A stretch of 64,000 nucleotides of DNA from Brevibacterium ihuae (GCF_900184225.1 NZ_FXWZ01000003.1:310001-374000); one strand, 5' to 3'. Positions 18,867-35,136 are shown, numbered from the stretch's first letter. Notes: a model not told the origin generated them from the letters alone. A program made the numbers and translations.

Positions 18867-20171
18867 TCAGGCCCGGTCGTCGGCCCGGTCGTCTGTCCGG
18901 CGGGCGTCGAGGTCGGCGGAGTCGTGATCGGCGCGGGCGCGCTCGAGCGCGCGCTTGCGCGTCTCCTCGGACTTCCGCGTGATCTCCGCGGCGCGCTCCT
19001 CGTCGCGGGTGAGGTTCGCCCCGGTGGAGGGATCGAACACCATGACGTCGGCGGGGTCGAAGAACAGCTTCACGGTGTCGCCCTCGCGCACCCGCGACTG
19101 CGGGTCGAGCGCGGCGACAACCTGGGTCCGCATGCCCTCGCCGTCGAGATCGCGGTCGAGCTCGTCAAGCGATTCCTGCACCTCGGACGAGGCCTCGAAC
19201 GGGAGGTACGCGTAGATCTCGTTGCCGAGCCATTCGGTGACGTCGACCTCGGCGGCGATGACCGCCCCGCGCTCGAGGTCCGCGTCCTCGAGGAGCTCGG
19301 CGTCCTGGAACGCCTCGGGACGGAGGCCCGCGATGAGCAGCTCGGGCGCGTCGGCGAGCCCGCGGGCCCGCTCCTCCGGCAGCCGGAAGGTGCCGAACGG
19401 GGACTCGAGCTCGCCGTCGCCGCGGTGCGTCACGGGCAGGAAGTTCATCGACGGCGAGCCGATGAATCCCGCGACGAAGATGTTGACCGGCTCTCGGTAG
19501 AGCTCCTGCGGGCTCGCGTACTGCTGCAGTGCGCCGCGCTTGAGCACGGCGACCTTGTCGCCGAGCGTCATCGCCTCGGTCTGGTCGTGGGTGACGTAGA
19601 CGGTGGTGATGCCGAGCGTGCGCTGCATCCGCGCGATCTCGGTGCGCATCTGGCCGCGGAGCTTCGCGTCGAGGTTCGACAGCGGCTCGTCGAAGAGGAA
19701 CGCCTTGGCGTCGCGCACGATCGCGCGGCCCATCGCCACCCGCTGCCGCTGGCCGCCGGACAGGTTGGCCGGCTTGCGGTCGAGGTGCTCGCCGAGCTCG
19801 AGCATCGACGCCGCCCGGTCGACCCGGGAGCGGACCTCGCCTTCGGGGTAGGACTCCTTGTCGAGGCGGAGCGGGAACGCGATGTTCTCGTACACCGTGA
19901 GGTGGGGGTAGAGGGCGTAGTTCTGGAACACCATCGAGAGATCCCGATCGCGCGGGGCCTTGTCGTTGACCCGCTCGCCGTCGATGAGGAGGTCGCCGTC
20001 GGTGATGTCCTCGAGCCCGACGATCATCCGCAGCACGGTCGACTTGCCCGAGCCCGAGGGCCCGACGAGGATGACGAACTCGCCCTCGTCGATGTGGAGG
20101 CTGACGTCGTTGACGGCGGGGAATCCGTCGCCGTAGCGCTTGACGAGGTTCTTGAGTTCGATTTCAGCCAT
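18867..20171 (-). CDS. sugC: Sugar ABC transporter ATP-binding protein (SugC/MsmK/UgpC type)
   Basis: ATPase of a CUT1 carbohydrate importer. The 434-residue product has Walker A GPSGSGKST (about 37-45), the signature LSGGQRQRVAMGRAIV, Walker B AFLFDEPLSNLD and the switch His in YVTHDQTEAM. A C-terminal TOBE/regulatory domain (about 240-380) follows. A charged Arg/Asp-rich tail of about 55 residues is longer than usual. It is last in the four-gene operon, after two permeases and a binding protein. The gene name is by analogy with the trehalose importer LpqY-SugABC; the substrate is inferred. Confidence 0.85.
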   Translation of the reverse strand: MAEIELKNLVKRYGDGFPAVNDVSLHIDEGEFVILVGPSGSGKSTVLRMIVGLEDITDGDLLIDGERVNDKAPRDRDLSMVFQNYALYPHLTVYENIAFPLRLDKESYPEGEVRSRVDRAASMLELGEHLDRKPANLSGGQRQRVAMGRAIVRDAKAFLFDEPLSNLDAKLRGQMRTEIARMQRTLGITTVYVTHDQTEAMTLGDKVAVLKRGALQQYASPQELYREPVNIFVAGFIGSPSMNFLPVTHRGDGELESPFGTFRLPEERARGLADAPELLIAGLRPEAFQDAELLEDADLERGAVIAAEVDVTEWLGNEIYAYLPFEASSEVQESLDELDRDLDGEGMRTQVVAALDPQSRVREGDTVKLFFDPADVMVFDPSTGANLTRDEERAAEITRKSEETRKRALERARADHDSADLDARRTDDRADDRA

Positions 20172-20219
20172 GGTGTGCTCCTGGTCGGGGGCGGACGGAG
20201 TTCGAGGTGTCGGGCGCGC

Positions 20220-21071
20220 TCATCCCTTGACCGCGCCCGAGGTCAGGCCGGACACGATCTGGCGCTGGAAGAGGAGGACGATGACGATCACCGGGATGGT
20301 GACGATGATCGACGCCGCGGCGATCGACCCGGCGGGCTCCTCGAACTGCGAGGCGCCGGTGAAGAACGACAGCGCGGCGGGCACCGGACGCGCGGCCGAG
20401 GTCGAGGTCAGCGAGATGCCGTAGAGGAAGTCGTTCCACGCGATGAAGAAGGCGATGATCGCGGTGGTGAAGACCCCCGGCGCGGCGAGCGGCACGATGA
20501 CCTTGCGGAACGCCTGGAAGGCGGTTGCGCCGTCGACCTGCGCCGCCTGCTCGAGCTCCCACGGGATCTCCTGGAAGAAGGACGTGAGCGTCCAGATCGA
20601 GATCGGCAGGGTGAGCGAGAGGTAAGGGATGATGAGCCCGAGCCAGGTGTCGTAGAGACCGATGACCGACCACAGGTTGAACAGCGGGGTGACGATCGAG
20701 ATCACCGGGAACACGGTGATCGCGAGCGACATGTAGAGCACGATGTTCTTCCCCGGGAAGTCGAGGCGGGCGATCGCGTAGGCCGCGAGCGTGGAGAGCA
20801 CGACGGCGACGAGGGTCGCGATGAGGCAGATCCCGATCGAGTTCCGCAGCGCCGGCAGGAACAGGTCCTGGGCGCCGCCGGCGAGGATGAGCTCGTAGTT
20901 CTCCCACGAGATCTCCGTCGGCCAGAACTGCCGGTTCGCGACGTCGGACGGGCTCTTGAGCGACAGGGACAGGATCCACACGACGGGGAACAGGGCCCAC
21001 AGCGCGATGAGCACGAAGGCGACGATCCACAGGCCGGTGGTCAGCGGTGAGGTGGTGCGCTTGGCGGCCAT
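20220..21071 (-). CDS. sugB: Sugar ABC transporter permease (MalG/SugB type)
   Basis: Second permease of the CUT1 importer, 283 residues with about six membrane helices. The EAA loop for coupling to the ATPase is EQAAQVDGATAFQAFRKVIV, followed by PLAAPGVFTTAIIAFFIAWN. ATG start 4 bp after the partner permease; 48 bp separate it from the ATPase gene. Sugar specificity is inferred only from the operon. Confidence 0.88.
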   Translation of the reverse strand: MAAKRTTSPLTTGLWIVAFVLIALWALFPVVWILSLSLKSPSDVANRQFWPTEISWENYELILAGGAQDLFLPALRNSIGICLIATLVAVVLSTLAAYAIARLDFPGKNIVLYMSLAITVFPVISIVTPLFNLWSVIGLYDTWLGLIIPYLSLTLPISIWTLTSFFQEIPWELEQAAQVDGATAFQAFRKVIVPLAAPGVFTTAIIAFFIAWNDFLYGISLTSTSAARPVPAALSFFTGASQFEEPAGSIAAASIIVTIPVIVIVLLFQRQIVSGLTSGAVKG

Positions 21072-21075
21072 CGAC

Positions 21076-22053
21076 TCATCCTCTCGAATCGCCGAGGTTC
21101 ACGCGGAACCCCTTGATGAACAGCAGGCAGATGAGGCCGACGCAGAGGAACAGCAGCACCGACACCGCCGAGCCGAGGCCGGTCTGGAGCTGCGAGATCG
21201 TCTGGTCGTAGGCGAGCGAGGACACCGTGGCGGTGCCGTTGGCGCCCTGGGTCATGACGAACACCGAGTCGAAGATGCGGAACGCCTCGAGCGTGCGGAA
21301 CATCAGGGCGACCATGATCGCGCTCTTCATGTTCGGCAGGATCACGCGGGTGAGCCGCTGCCACCAGGTGGCGCCGTCGACGGTCGCGGCCTCGACCATG
21401 TCACCGGGGATCTGGGCGAGCCCGGCGAGCATGAGGAGCGAGATGAAGGGGGTCGTCTTCCAGATCTCGGCGAGCGCGATGACGAAGAACGACGACCAGA
21501 AGTTGCCGAACCAGTCGAACGTCTCGATGCCGAACCACGTGCCGACGAACCCGGTGCCGAGGTCGAACGCGTACTGCCACGAGAAGGCGGCGACCACGGT
21601 GATGATGCCGTAGGGCACGAGGATGATCGTGCGGATGGGTCCCCGGACCCCCTTCATCGCGTTGAGCATGACCATCGCGAAGAGGAAGCCGAGCACGAGC
21701 TCGATCGCCACGGTGACGACGGTGATGAGAAGGGTGAAGCCGAGGGTCTGCCACCACAGCGGGTCGGTGAGGACCGTGACGTAGTTCGCGCCCCAGTTGA
21801 AGTACGAGTTCTCCTGGTCGGTCAGGCGCAGGCTGAAGAACGACTGGTAGACCGCCTGGAGGATCGGGTAGCCGGTGACGAGGAGGAGCACGATCGCGGC
21901 GGGAGCCGCGAGCATGAGCCCGAGCTTCGCTTCGGCCCGGCTCCGCTCCGAGGTGTAGCGCTTCGTCTTCTTCGTCCTTCCGCCCGGCGCAGTGCCGCCG
22001 GCGGCCGCCGAGGAGCCCGACCCGGATCCGTGGACCGTCGTCGATTCGCTCAC
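21076..22053 (-). CDS. sugA: Sugar ABC transporter permease (MalF/SugA type)
   Basis: First permease of the importer, 325 residues. A Gly/Ala/Ser-rich cytoplasmic N-terminus of about 35 residues precedes about six membrane helices. The EAA loop is VEAATVDGATWWQRLTRVIL, followed by PNMKSAIMVALMFRTLEAFR. The GTG start overlaps the stop of the binding-protein gene as GTGA, indicating coupled expression. Confidence 0.88.
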   Translation of the reverse strand: MSESTTVHGSGSGSSAAAGGTAPGGRTKKTKRYTSERSRAEAKLGLMLAAPAAIVLLLVTGYPILQAVYQSFFSLRLTDQENSYFNWGANYVTVLTDPLWWQTLGFTLLITVVTVAIELVLGFLFAMVMLNAMKGVRGPIRTIILVPYGIITVVAAFSWQYAFDLGTGFVGTWFGIETFDWFGNFWSSFFVIALAEIWKTTPFISLLMLAGLAQIPGDMVEAATVDGATWWQRLTRVILPNMKSAIMVALMFRTLEAFRIFDSVFVMTQGANGTATVSSLAYDQTISQLQTGLGSAVSVLLFLCVGLICLLFIKGFRVNLGDSRG

Positions 22054-23357
22054 AGCAGCGCCTCCCCTCGCATGATGTCCAGGATGAGCTCGGTCGACTC
22101 CGCAGGTGTCGTCGCCGGGTCGATGTCCTCCGGCGGGTGCCAGCTGCGCTGGATGCCGCCGGTGATCGAGTTGTAGTAGGGCGAGGTCGGCCGGGACGCG
22201 GCGTTCTCGAGCGAGTCGAGGATGGTCTGCGCGTACGGGAGCTCGTCCTGCACGGCCGGGTCGTCGAACGCGGCGCGCGTGGCCGGCGGCAGTCCGTCGG
22301 TGATGAAGTACTCCGCCTGGTTCTCAGGTGCGCGGATGCAGTCGATCGCGGCGAAGGCGGCCTCGGGATTCGTCGAGAACGAGCCGACAGCGAGCTTGAC
22401 GCCGCCGAAGGGTGCCGCACCGGGGGTGCCCTCCTCGACCGCGGGATACGGCGCCCAGCCGACGTCGTCGAGCACCTCCTGGTCGATGGAGCCGTCCTCG
22501 ACGCCGGCGACGAGGGCCGAGTACACGAACGGCCAGTTGACCATGAAGCCGCCGTTCTCACCCTGGAAGCGGAGGAGCGAGCCGTTCTCGTCGAGGTTGG
22601 AGAACGACGGGCCGCCGAGGCCCTCGCTCCCGATCGTCGACATGATCTCCGCGGCCTTCTCCCCCTCCGGCGTGTCGAGACCGAGCTCGGTCTCCTCCGG
22701 TTCCGCCTCGGGATCGACGACCATGCTGCCGCCCTGGGATTCGATGAGCGCATTGAGCCACACGGTGAGCGACTCGGCGCGGATGCCCTGGGCCCCGATC
22801 TCCTTCTCCTGGCTCTGCGCGGCCTCGATGATCTGGTCCCACGTCACCGGCTGCTCCATATCGAGCCCGGCGGCCTCGGCGACCGATTTGCGGTACCACA
22901 GGATCTGGGTGTTGGCCTGGAGCGGGGCGGCGACGAGCTCGTCCTCCCACAGCGAGGACTCGACGGCGGCTTCGACGACGTCCTCGGTGAACGTCTCGGT
23001 GTACTCCCCGGGCACCGGCTCGAGGTACCCGGCGTTCGCGAACTCGGCGACGTACACGGTGTCGAGGCTCATGATGTCGATCGACGAGTCCTGCGAGGCG
23101 AGACGGCGGATGAGCTGCTCGCGCTGGCTCGAGGCGTCGTTGGGCAGGACCGAGGTGCTGATGGAGTACTCACCGCCGGAATCGGCGCTGCACTTCTCGG
23201 CGAGCGCGGCCTGTCCCCCGTTGTCGGGATTGATGTACCAGGTGATGGTGTTGCCGCCGGGGTCGGTCTGACAGCCGGAGAGCGCCATCACCGCCGCACC
23301 CGCCGCTGCACCCAGGGCCAGCAGTCGCCCGGACCTCCGCCGTTGCGGCCTCATCAT
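22050..23357 (-). CDS. lpqY: Extracellular sugar-binding lipoprotein (LpqY-like)
   Basis: Substrate-binding component, 435 residues. It has a lipoprotein signal: Arg-rich N-terminus, hydrophobic stretch, lipobox ALSGC at about residue 28. The mature part begins [20 protein letters not shown] and contains [20 protein letters not shown] and [16 protein letters not shown], which resemble mycobacterial LpqY, the trehalose receptor. First gene of a four-gene operon set between tuf and rpsJ. The symbol is an analogy; maltose or another alpha-glucoside cannot be excluded. Confidence 0.8.
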   Translation of the reverse strand: MMRPQRRRSGRLLALGAAAGAAVMALSGCQTDPGGNTITWYINPDNGGQAALAEKCSADSGGEYSISTSVLPNDASSQREQLIRRLASQDSSIDIMSLDTVYVAEFANAGYLEPVPGEYTETFTEDVVEAAVESSLWEDELVAAPLQANTQILWYRKSVAEAAGLDMEQPVTWDQIIEAAQSQEKEIGAQGIRAESLTVWLNALIESQGGSMVVDPEAEPEETELGLDTPEGEKAAEIMSTIGSEGLGGPSFSNLDENGSLLRFQGENGGFMVNWPFVYSALVAGVEDGSIDQEVLDDVGWAPYPAVEEGTPGAAPFGGVKLAVGSFSTNPEAAFAAIDCIRAPENQAEYFITDGLPPATRAAFDDPAVQDELPYAQTILDSLENAASRPTSPYYNSITGGIQRSWHPPEDIDPATTPAESTELILDIMRGEALL

Positions 23358-23450
23358 CGAGCCTCCGTCGTCGCCGTCGTCTTCGTCATATCAGCCCCAC
23401 CCTAACGCCGAACCGGTCGGAGTGCATGACGACGGACGCGTCCGGACACG

Positions 23451-23486
23451 ACAGCGGCCCCGGAGATCGCTCTCCGGGGCCGCTGT
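23451..23486 (-). terminator. tuf terminator
   Basis: Perfect 16-bp stem, ACAGCGGCCCCGGAGA with TCTCCGGGGCCGCTGT, and a 4-nt loop, located 16 bp beyond the tuf stop. It ends the rpsL-rpsG-fusA-tuf transcript. Confidence 0.85.
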
Positions 23487-23502
23487 TCAGTCGCAGATCA
23501 GA

Positions 23503-24696
<1,194 letters not shown>

Positions 24697-24804
24697 TGGG
24701 TTCCTCCTCGTGGGTGGTGCAGGATGTGCGGTTCACATCCTACGCCTGGGTTGGATATTCATATGCCGTCGGGCCGGGCAGCCCGCGCAGACTGGGGGCG
24801 GAGA

Positions 24805-26907
<2,103 letters not shown>

Positions 26908-26976
26908 GATGTCTCTCTCTCGTCTCGATGACTGGGTGTGCCGGCCGGGCGGACGGTGGTCCGCCCGGCCCGACGG

Positions 26977-27447
26977 TCACCAGCGGTAATGGGCGAAGGC
27001 CTTGTTGGACTCGGCCATCTTGTGGGTGTCCTCGCGCCGCTTGACGGCGGCGCCGAGGCCGTTGCTGGCGTCCATGATCTCGTTCTGCAGACGCTCGGTC
27101 ATGGTCTTCTCGCGGCGCTGGCGGGAGTACCCGACGAGCCAGCGCAGGGCCAGGGTCGTCGAGCGCGCGGGGCGGACGTCGACCGGGACCTGGTAGGTCG
27201 CACCGCCGACGCGGCGGGACCGGACCTCGAGCGAGGGGCGGATGTTGTCGAGCGCCTTCTTGAGCAGCACGACCGGATCCGTGTTCGTCTTCTCGCCGGC
27301 GCCGGCGAGGGCGCCGTAGACGATGCGCTCAGCGGTGGAGCGCTTGCCGTCGAGGAGGATCTTGTTGATGAGCTGGGTGACCAGCGGCGAGCTGTAGACC
27401 GGGTCGATGACGACCGGGCGCTTGGGTGCGGGGCCCTTGCGTGGCAT
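26977..27447 (-). CDS. rpsG: 30S ribosomal protein S7
   Basis: Primary 16S rRNA-binding protein of the 30S head. ATG 27447 gives [20 protein letters not shown] and the expected 156 residues. The conserved [19 protein letters not shown] hairpin is present. The start overlaps the rpsL stop by one base (TAATG). Confidence 0.98.
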   Translation of the reverse strand: MPRKGPAPKRPVVIDPVYSSPLVTQLINKILLDGKRSTAERIVYGALAGAGEKTNTDPVVLLKKALDNIRPSLEVRSRRVGGATYQVPVDVRPARSTTLALRWLVGYSRQRREKTMTERLQNEIMDASNGLGAAVKRREDTHKMAESNKAFAHYRW

Positions 27448-27821
27448 TACTTCTTCTCCCTCTTGGCTCCGTAGCGGCTGCGGGCCTGCTGACGACCCTT
27501 GACTCCCTGGGTGTCGAGCGAACCGCGCACGATCTTGTAGCGGACACCGGGGAGGTCCTTCACACGACCGCCGCGCACGAGCACGATCGAGTGCTCCTGC
27601 AGGTTGTGTCCCTCGCCCGGGATGTAGGCCGTGACCTCGATCTGGCTCGAGAGCTTCACGCGGGCGACCTTGCGGAGGGCCGAGTTGGGCTTCTTGGGGG
27701 TGGTCGTGTACACGCGGGTGCACACGCCGCGCCGCTGCGGGCTGCCCTTGAGGGCAGGCGTCGCGTTCTTCGCGGCCTTGTCCTGCCGTCCCTTGCGGAC
27801 GAGCTGCTGGATTGTTGGCAC
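27447..27821 (-). CDS. rpsL: 30S ribosomal protein S12
   Basis: Decoding-centre protein. The GTG start at 27821 gives [20 protein letters not shown] and the standard 124 residues, with GGAG nine bases upstream. The two streptomycin-resistance hot spots are wild type: Lys in [13 protein letters not shown] and Lys in [12 protein letters not shown]. The usual terminal [11 protein letters not shown]-type tail ([11 protein letters not shown]) is present. First gene of the str operon. Confidence 0.98.
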   Translation of the reverse strand: MPTIQQLVRKGRQDKAAKNATPALKGSPQRRGVCTRVYTTTPKKPNSALRKVARVKLSSQIEVTAYIPGEGHNLQEHSIVLVRGGRVKDLPGVRYKIVRGSLDTQGVKGRQQARSRYGAKREKK

Positions 27822-28226
27822 TGAGATGTTCTCCGTTTGCTTCTCGCTGGTCCTAAGTCCGAGAGTCCGCCGACCGCGGGTGCGGCGCCGGCCCGTACAT
27901 CTCGCACATGTCTCACTGCGATCGAGTGAAGCGACCTGCTCGATCCCAGTTCCCGCACGGCCTCTCCCACCCCGAGGTCGGGTGTGTCGCAATGACACGC
28001 TCCCGCTTTGATACGGTGGGAACTGGACTGTGCGGCTCGCTCGCCCGTGCGGCGGCCCGCTCGTCACCGCCGATGTACGGTCTCAGCGGTCCGGGTCCCG
28101 CCCGCAGGCGTGCGGGCACGTCTGATGGAGTCAGACACGATCAAGCGTAGACGGTGCGGGTTCCATCGGTCAAAACGGCGGACACCGGGGAGTCCGGGCG
28201 GTTTCCGGGTGTCCTAGAGTTGGACC
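27822..28226. promoter_or_regulatory. rpsL leader and divergent intergenic region
   Basis: A 405-bp gap with no supported gene, between rpsL (minus) and the DUF1707 gene (plus). It contains the 21-nt element at 27970-27990 that recurs before rpsJ. On the minus strand a short GTGTC/GACAC dyad (about 27984-27998) lies immediately upstream of it. A GTATCA box near 28010-28015 could be a minus-strand -10, with no convincing -35. Confidence 0.45.
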
Positions 28227-28919
28227 ATGGACGCCGACTCCCCCTCCGAACCGATCGAACCCGCTCCCCGCCGCATCCGGGCCTCCGACCGGGACCGCGA
28301 TGCCGTGCTCGACGTGCTCGCCGCCGCTCACGCCTCCGGGCGCCTCGACCCCTTCGAGGTCGACGAGCGCCAGACCGCGGTCGTGCGCGCGAAGTTCCTC
28401 GACGCGCTCCTCGACCCGATCGCCGACCTGCCGGAGGGCGCCGAGGTCACCCGGCGCATCGAGACGCAGCTCGGGACCGGGAGGCGGCCCGGCACCGGCC
28501 TGGTCCCCGCGCCCGCCTCGGGCCCGGCCGATGTCGTCCCCGCCCGGCCCGGCTCCGGCGCGTCCGAGAACTCGGTGGCGATCCTCTCCGGCCGTGAGAT
28601 CGAGGTCGCCCCCGGCACCCCCGCGGTCCACAGCTACTGCGTCATGGGCGGCGACGACATCTACCTCACCGATGCGCTCGGCCCCGGGGTCGAGATCACC
28701 CTCGACTGCTATGCCCTCATGGGCGGCAACACGATCTACATCCCGGGCGGGGTGCGCATCATCGACCGGACGGTCAACATCATCGCCGGCAACGACGTCA
28801 AGAAGAAGGCGCGCGGCGACGGCTCGAACGGCACCCTCGTCCTCACCGGATTCAGCCTCATGGCCGGTCACGACATCAAGATCGATCCCGGCTGGGCCCG
28901 GGCGGTCGAACGCTCGTAA
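28227..28919 (+). CDS. DUF1707 domain protein with LiaF-like C-terminal region
   Basis: A 230-residue protein of unknown function. Residues about 16-70 (IRASDRDRDAVLDVLAAAHA, then LDPFEVDERQTAVVRAKFLD) are a DUF1707 module, a short helical domain very common in actinobacteria. After an Ala/Pro-rich linker, the C-terminal 110 residues form a beta-rich repeat region (ILSGREIEVAPGTPAVHSYC, then MGGNTIYIPGGVRIIDRTVN) like the cell-wall-active antibiotic response domain of LiaF. No membrane span is seen. Probably an envelope-stress-linked cytoplasmic protein, by family analogy only. Confidence 0.75.
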   Translation: MDADSPSEPIEPAPRRIRASDRDRDAVLDVLAAAHASGRLDPFEVDERQTAVVRAKFLDALLDPIADLPEGAEVTRRIETQLGTGRRPGTGLVPAPASGPADVVPARPGSGASENSVAILSGREIEVAPGTPAVHSYCVMGGDDIYLTDALGPGVEITLDCYALMGGNTIYIPGGVRIIDRTVNIIAGNDVKKKARGDGSNGTLVLTGFSLMAGHDIKIDPGWARAVERS

Positions 28920-29023
28920 CCTCCTGCTCACCCACGACCGATAGCCTGCCGGAGGAGCCCGCGCGGGGACGCGCACCCCTGCCCGGCCACTCGACCGCAC
29001 AGCGAACGACCGAAGGAGAACGG

Positions 29024-30049
29024 ATGAACATCGGAATCATGACCTCGGGCGGCGACGGCCCCGGCCTCAACGCGGTGATCCGCGGGGCGGTCCGGAAGGG
29101 GATCCGCGCGCACGACTTCTCCTTCACCGGCATCCGGGACGGCTGGCGCGGCCTCCTCGAGGACGACACCTTCCCGCTCCACATGGTCGACGTTCGCGGG
29201 CTGTCGGGCCGCGGCGGCACGATCCTCGGAACCTCGCGGACCCACCCCTACTCGCAGGGCGGACCAGAGCAGATGCGCACGGTGATGGAGCGGCGCGGGA
29301 TCGACGCGATCATCGCGATCGGCGGCGAGGGGACCCTCGCCGGGGCCGCGCGCCTCGCCGACGACGAGGGCATGCCGGTGGTCGGCGTGCCGAAGACCAT
29401 CGACAACGACCTCGACGGCACCGACTACACCTTCGGCTTCGACACCGCGCAGTCGATCGCGACCGAGGCGATCGACCGCCTCCGCACCACCGCCGACTCC
29501 CACCACCGCTGCATGGTCCTCGAGGTCATGGGCCGCAATGTCGGCTGGATCGCGCTCCAGGCCGGGATGGCCGGCGGCGCGCACGCGATCCTCATCCCCG
29601 AGTTCCCGGTGAGCTACGAGCGGATCTACGACTGGGTGCGCTCGGCCTGGGACCGCGGGCGCGCGCCGCTCGTCGTCGTCGCCGAGGGCTTCGTGCCCGA
29701 AGGGGTCGAGGACCAGGTCGCCGATCGCGGCACCGACAAGCACGGCCGCGTGCGCCTCGGCGGCATCGGGAACCACCTCGCGCCGCTCATCGAGGAGGCG
29801 ACCGGCATCGAGACGCGGGCGATGATCCTCGGCCACCTCCAGCGCGGCGGCTCCCCCACGGCGTACGACCGCGTGCTCGCGACCCGGCTCGGAATGGCCT
29901 CGGTCGACATCGTGCGCGACGAGCAGTGGGGCCACATGGCCGCTCTCGACGGCACGGCGATCACCCGGGTGCGCCTCGCCGATGCGGTCGACAACCTCAA
30001 GTTCGTGCCCCGCGAGCGCTGGGACGAGGTCCAGGTGCTCCTCGGCTGA
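29024..30049 (+). CDS. pfkA: 6-phosphofructokinase
   Basis: Phosphorylates fructose 6-phosphate in glycolysis. The 341-residue product has TSGGDGPGLNAVIRG, the donor-binding IGGEGTL and the catalytic VPKTIDNDLDGTDYTFGFDTA. It also has MGRNVGWIAL and GHLQRGGSPTAYDR. The glycine in GGEG (E. coli Gly104 position) favours ATP over PPi, although the Lys of PKTIDND is shared with PPi enzymes. A GAAGGAG ribosome-binding site precedes ATG 29024. It is followed by a hairpin terminator at 30060-30093. Confidence 0.95.
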   Translation: MNIGIMTSGGDGPGLNAVIRGAVRKGIRAHDFSFTGIRDGWRGLLEDDTFPLHMVDVRGLSGRGGTILGTSRTHPYSQGGPEQMRTVMERRGIDAIIAIGGEGTLAGAARLADDEGMPVVGVPKTIDNDLDGTDYTFGFDTAQSIATEAIDRLRTTADSHHRCMVLEVMGRNVGWIALQAGMAGGAHAILIPEFPVSYERIYDWVRSAWDRGRAPLVVVAEGFVPEGVEDQVADRGTDKHGRVRLGGIGNHLAPLIEEATGIETRAMILGHLQRGGSPTAYDRVLATRLGMASVDIVRDEQWGHMAALDGTAITRVRLADAVDNLKFVPRERWDEVQVLLG

Positions 30050-30059
30050 TGCCGATTCC

Positions 30060-30093
30060 GCGCGACCGCCGTCCGACCGGATGGCGGTCGCGC
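30060..30093 (+). terminator. pfkA terminator
   Basis: An 11-bp perfect stem (GCGCGACCGCC with GGCGGTCGCGC) and a 12-nt loop start 11 bp after the pfkA stop. Confidence 0.65.
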
Positions 30094-30148
30094 GCCGTCC
30101 GAAAGGCAGGACGAGTCGCCGCCGCAATCCGAAGGAAGGCGGTGCCCC

Positions 30149-31093
30149 ATGAAGGCATGGCACTTCACCAACACCCACGAGCCCCTCGTCCTCAACGAGG
30201 TCGAGGAGCCCAAGGCCGGACCCGGCGAGGTCGTCATCGAGATGAAGGCCGCGGGCCTGTGCCACTCGGACGTCGGACTGCTCGAGGACGAGGGCTGGCT
30301 CTCCACTCTCGCCAAGCAGCCCATCACCATCGGCCACGAGAACGCCGGTGTCGTCGTCGAGCTCGGCGAGGGCGTGACGAACGTCCAGGTCGGCGACCGC
30401 GTGGGCGTCTGCCCCACCACCCCGGCCGGCGCACCCGGCTACGTCGCCGACGGCGGCTTCCAGCCGAAGATCGCCTTCTCCGCCGATGCCCTCGCCCCGA
30501 TCCCGGACGGCGTGTCCTGGGAGCAGGGCGCGGCCGCCACGGATGCGGGCATGACCTCGTACCACGCGATCATCACCAACGGCCAGGCCGGCCCGGGCAA
30601 GAAGATCGGCGTCATCGGATTCGGCGGACTCGGCCAGATCGGCACCCGCGTGGCGATCCTCGCCGGCGCCGAGGTCTACGTCGCCGAGGTCAACGAGAAG
30701 GTGTGGGACACCGCGAAGGAGATCGGCGCAGCCGGTGTCGCGTAGTCGATCACCGAGTTCGCCGACGTCGAGTTCGACGCGATCGTCGACTACGCCGGCT
30801 TCGGCACCACGACCGCCGAGGCGATCGAGACCGTGGGCCGCGGCGGACGCGTCGTCCAGGTCGGCATGGGCAAGCTCGAGGCGACGATCTCGACCAAGGC
30901 CATGATCCTCTCCGAGGTCACCCTCGTCGGTTCCCAGGGCGGTACCAAGGAGGACATCGCCGGGGTCTACGAGTACCTCGCGACCGGGAAGCTCGAGCCG
31001 ACGATCACCACGATCGGCTTCGACGACATCCCCGACGGCCTCGACAAGCTCGCCAAGGGCGAGGTCGTGGGCCGGCTCGTCGCCCTCTACTGA
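30149..31093 (+). pseudogene. Zinc-type alcohol dehydrogenase with internal amber codon
   Basis: Medium-chain dehydrogenase family. It shows GLCHSD (catalytic zinc Cys), GHENAGVV (His-Glu pair) and the Rossmann motif IGFGGLGQIG. Codon 199 is TAG (30743-30745). The same frame continues without other interruption as SITEFADVEFDAIVDYAGFG, then ETVGRGGRVVQVGMG and GEVVGRLVALY, to TGA at 31091-31093. Full length would be 314 codons. The structural-zinc lobe of classical enzymes, with four clustered cysteines, is replaced by VGVCPTTPAGAPGYVADGGF with a single Cys, which explains the shortness. The part before TAG lacks half the NAD domain and would be inactive. Nonsense pseudogene, suppressed stop or sequence error. 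Confidence 0.85.
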
Positions 31094-31106
31094 GCCGCAT
31101 CACCCA

Positions 31107-31164
31107 TCGAGTGGTCGGTTCCGGTCGGATACCCGCGAGTATTCGACCGGAACCGACCACTCGA
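31107..31164. repeat. Long palindrome after the alcohol dehydrogenase gene
   Basis: Arms at 31107-31132 and 31139-31164 (beginning TCGAGTGGTCGGTTCCGGTC) are complementary over 26 bp with a single mismatch, and the loop is 6 nt. It lies 13 bp past the dehydrogenase stop and can act as a terminator. The arm is far longer than needed and no T-run follows. Confidence 0.7.
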
Positions 31165-31190
31165 CGTTCGGGGGTCCGGCAGGACCGATG

Positions 31191-31235
31191 AATGGCGGCG
31201 GGCCCGGAGAGAATCTCTCCGGGCCCGCCGCCATT
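31191..31235 (-). terminator. rpoBC terminator
   Basis: A 22-bp perfect palindrome (AATGGCGGCGGGCCCGGAGA and its complement) with a 1-nt centre, 28 bp beyond the rpoC stop on the minus strand. The flanking AAT/ATT gives a short T-run in both directions. Confidence 0.88.
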
Positions 31236-31263
31236 CACGGGTGCTGCGACTGCGGGGTTCGGC

Positions 31264-35136
<3,873 letters not shown>

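Noticed and set aside
29024-30049. PPi-dependent phosphofructokinase
   Set aside because: The Lys in PKTIDND alone is not enough; the Gly in GGEG instead of Asp favours ATP.
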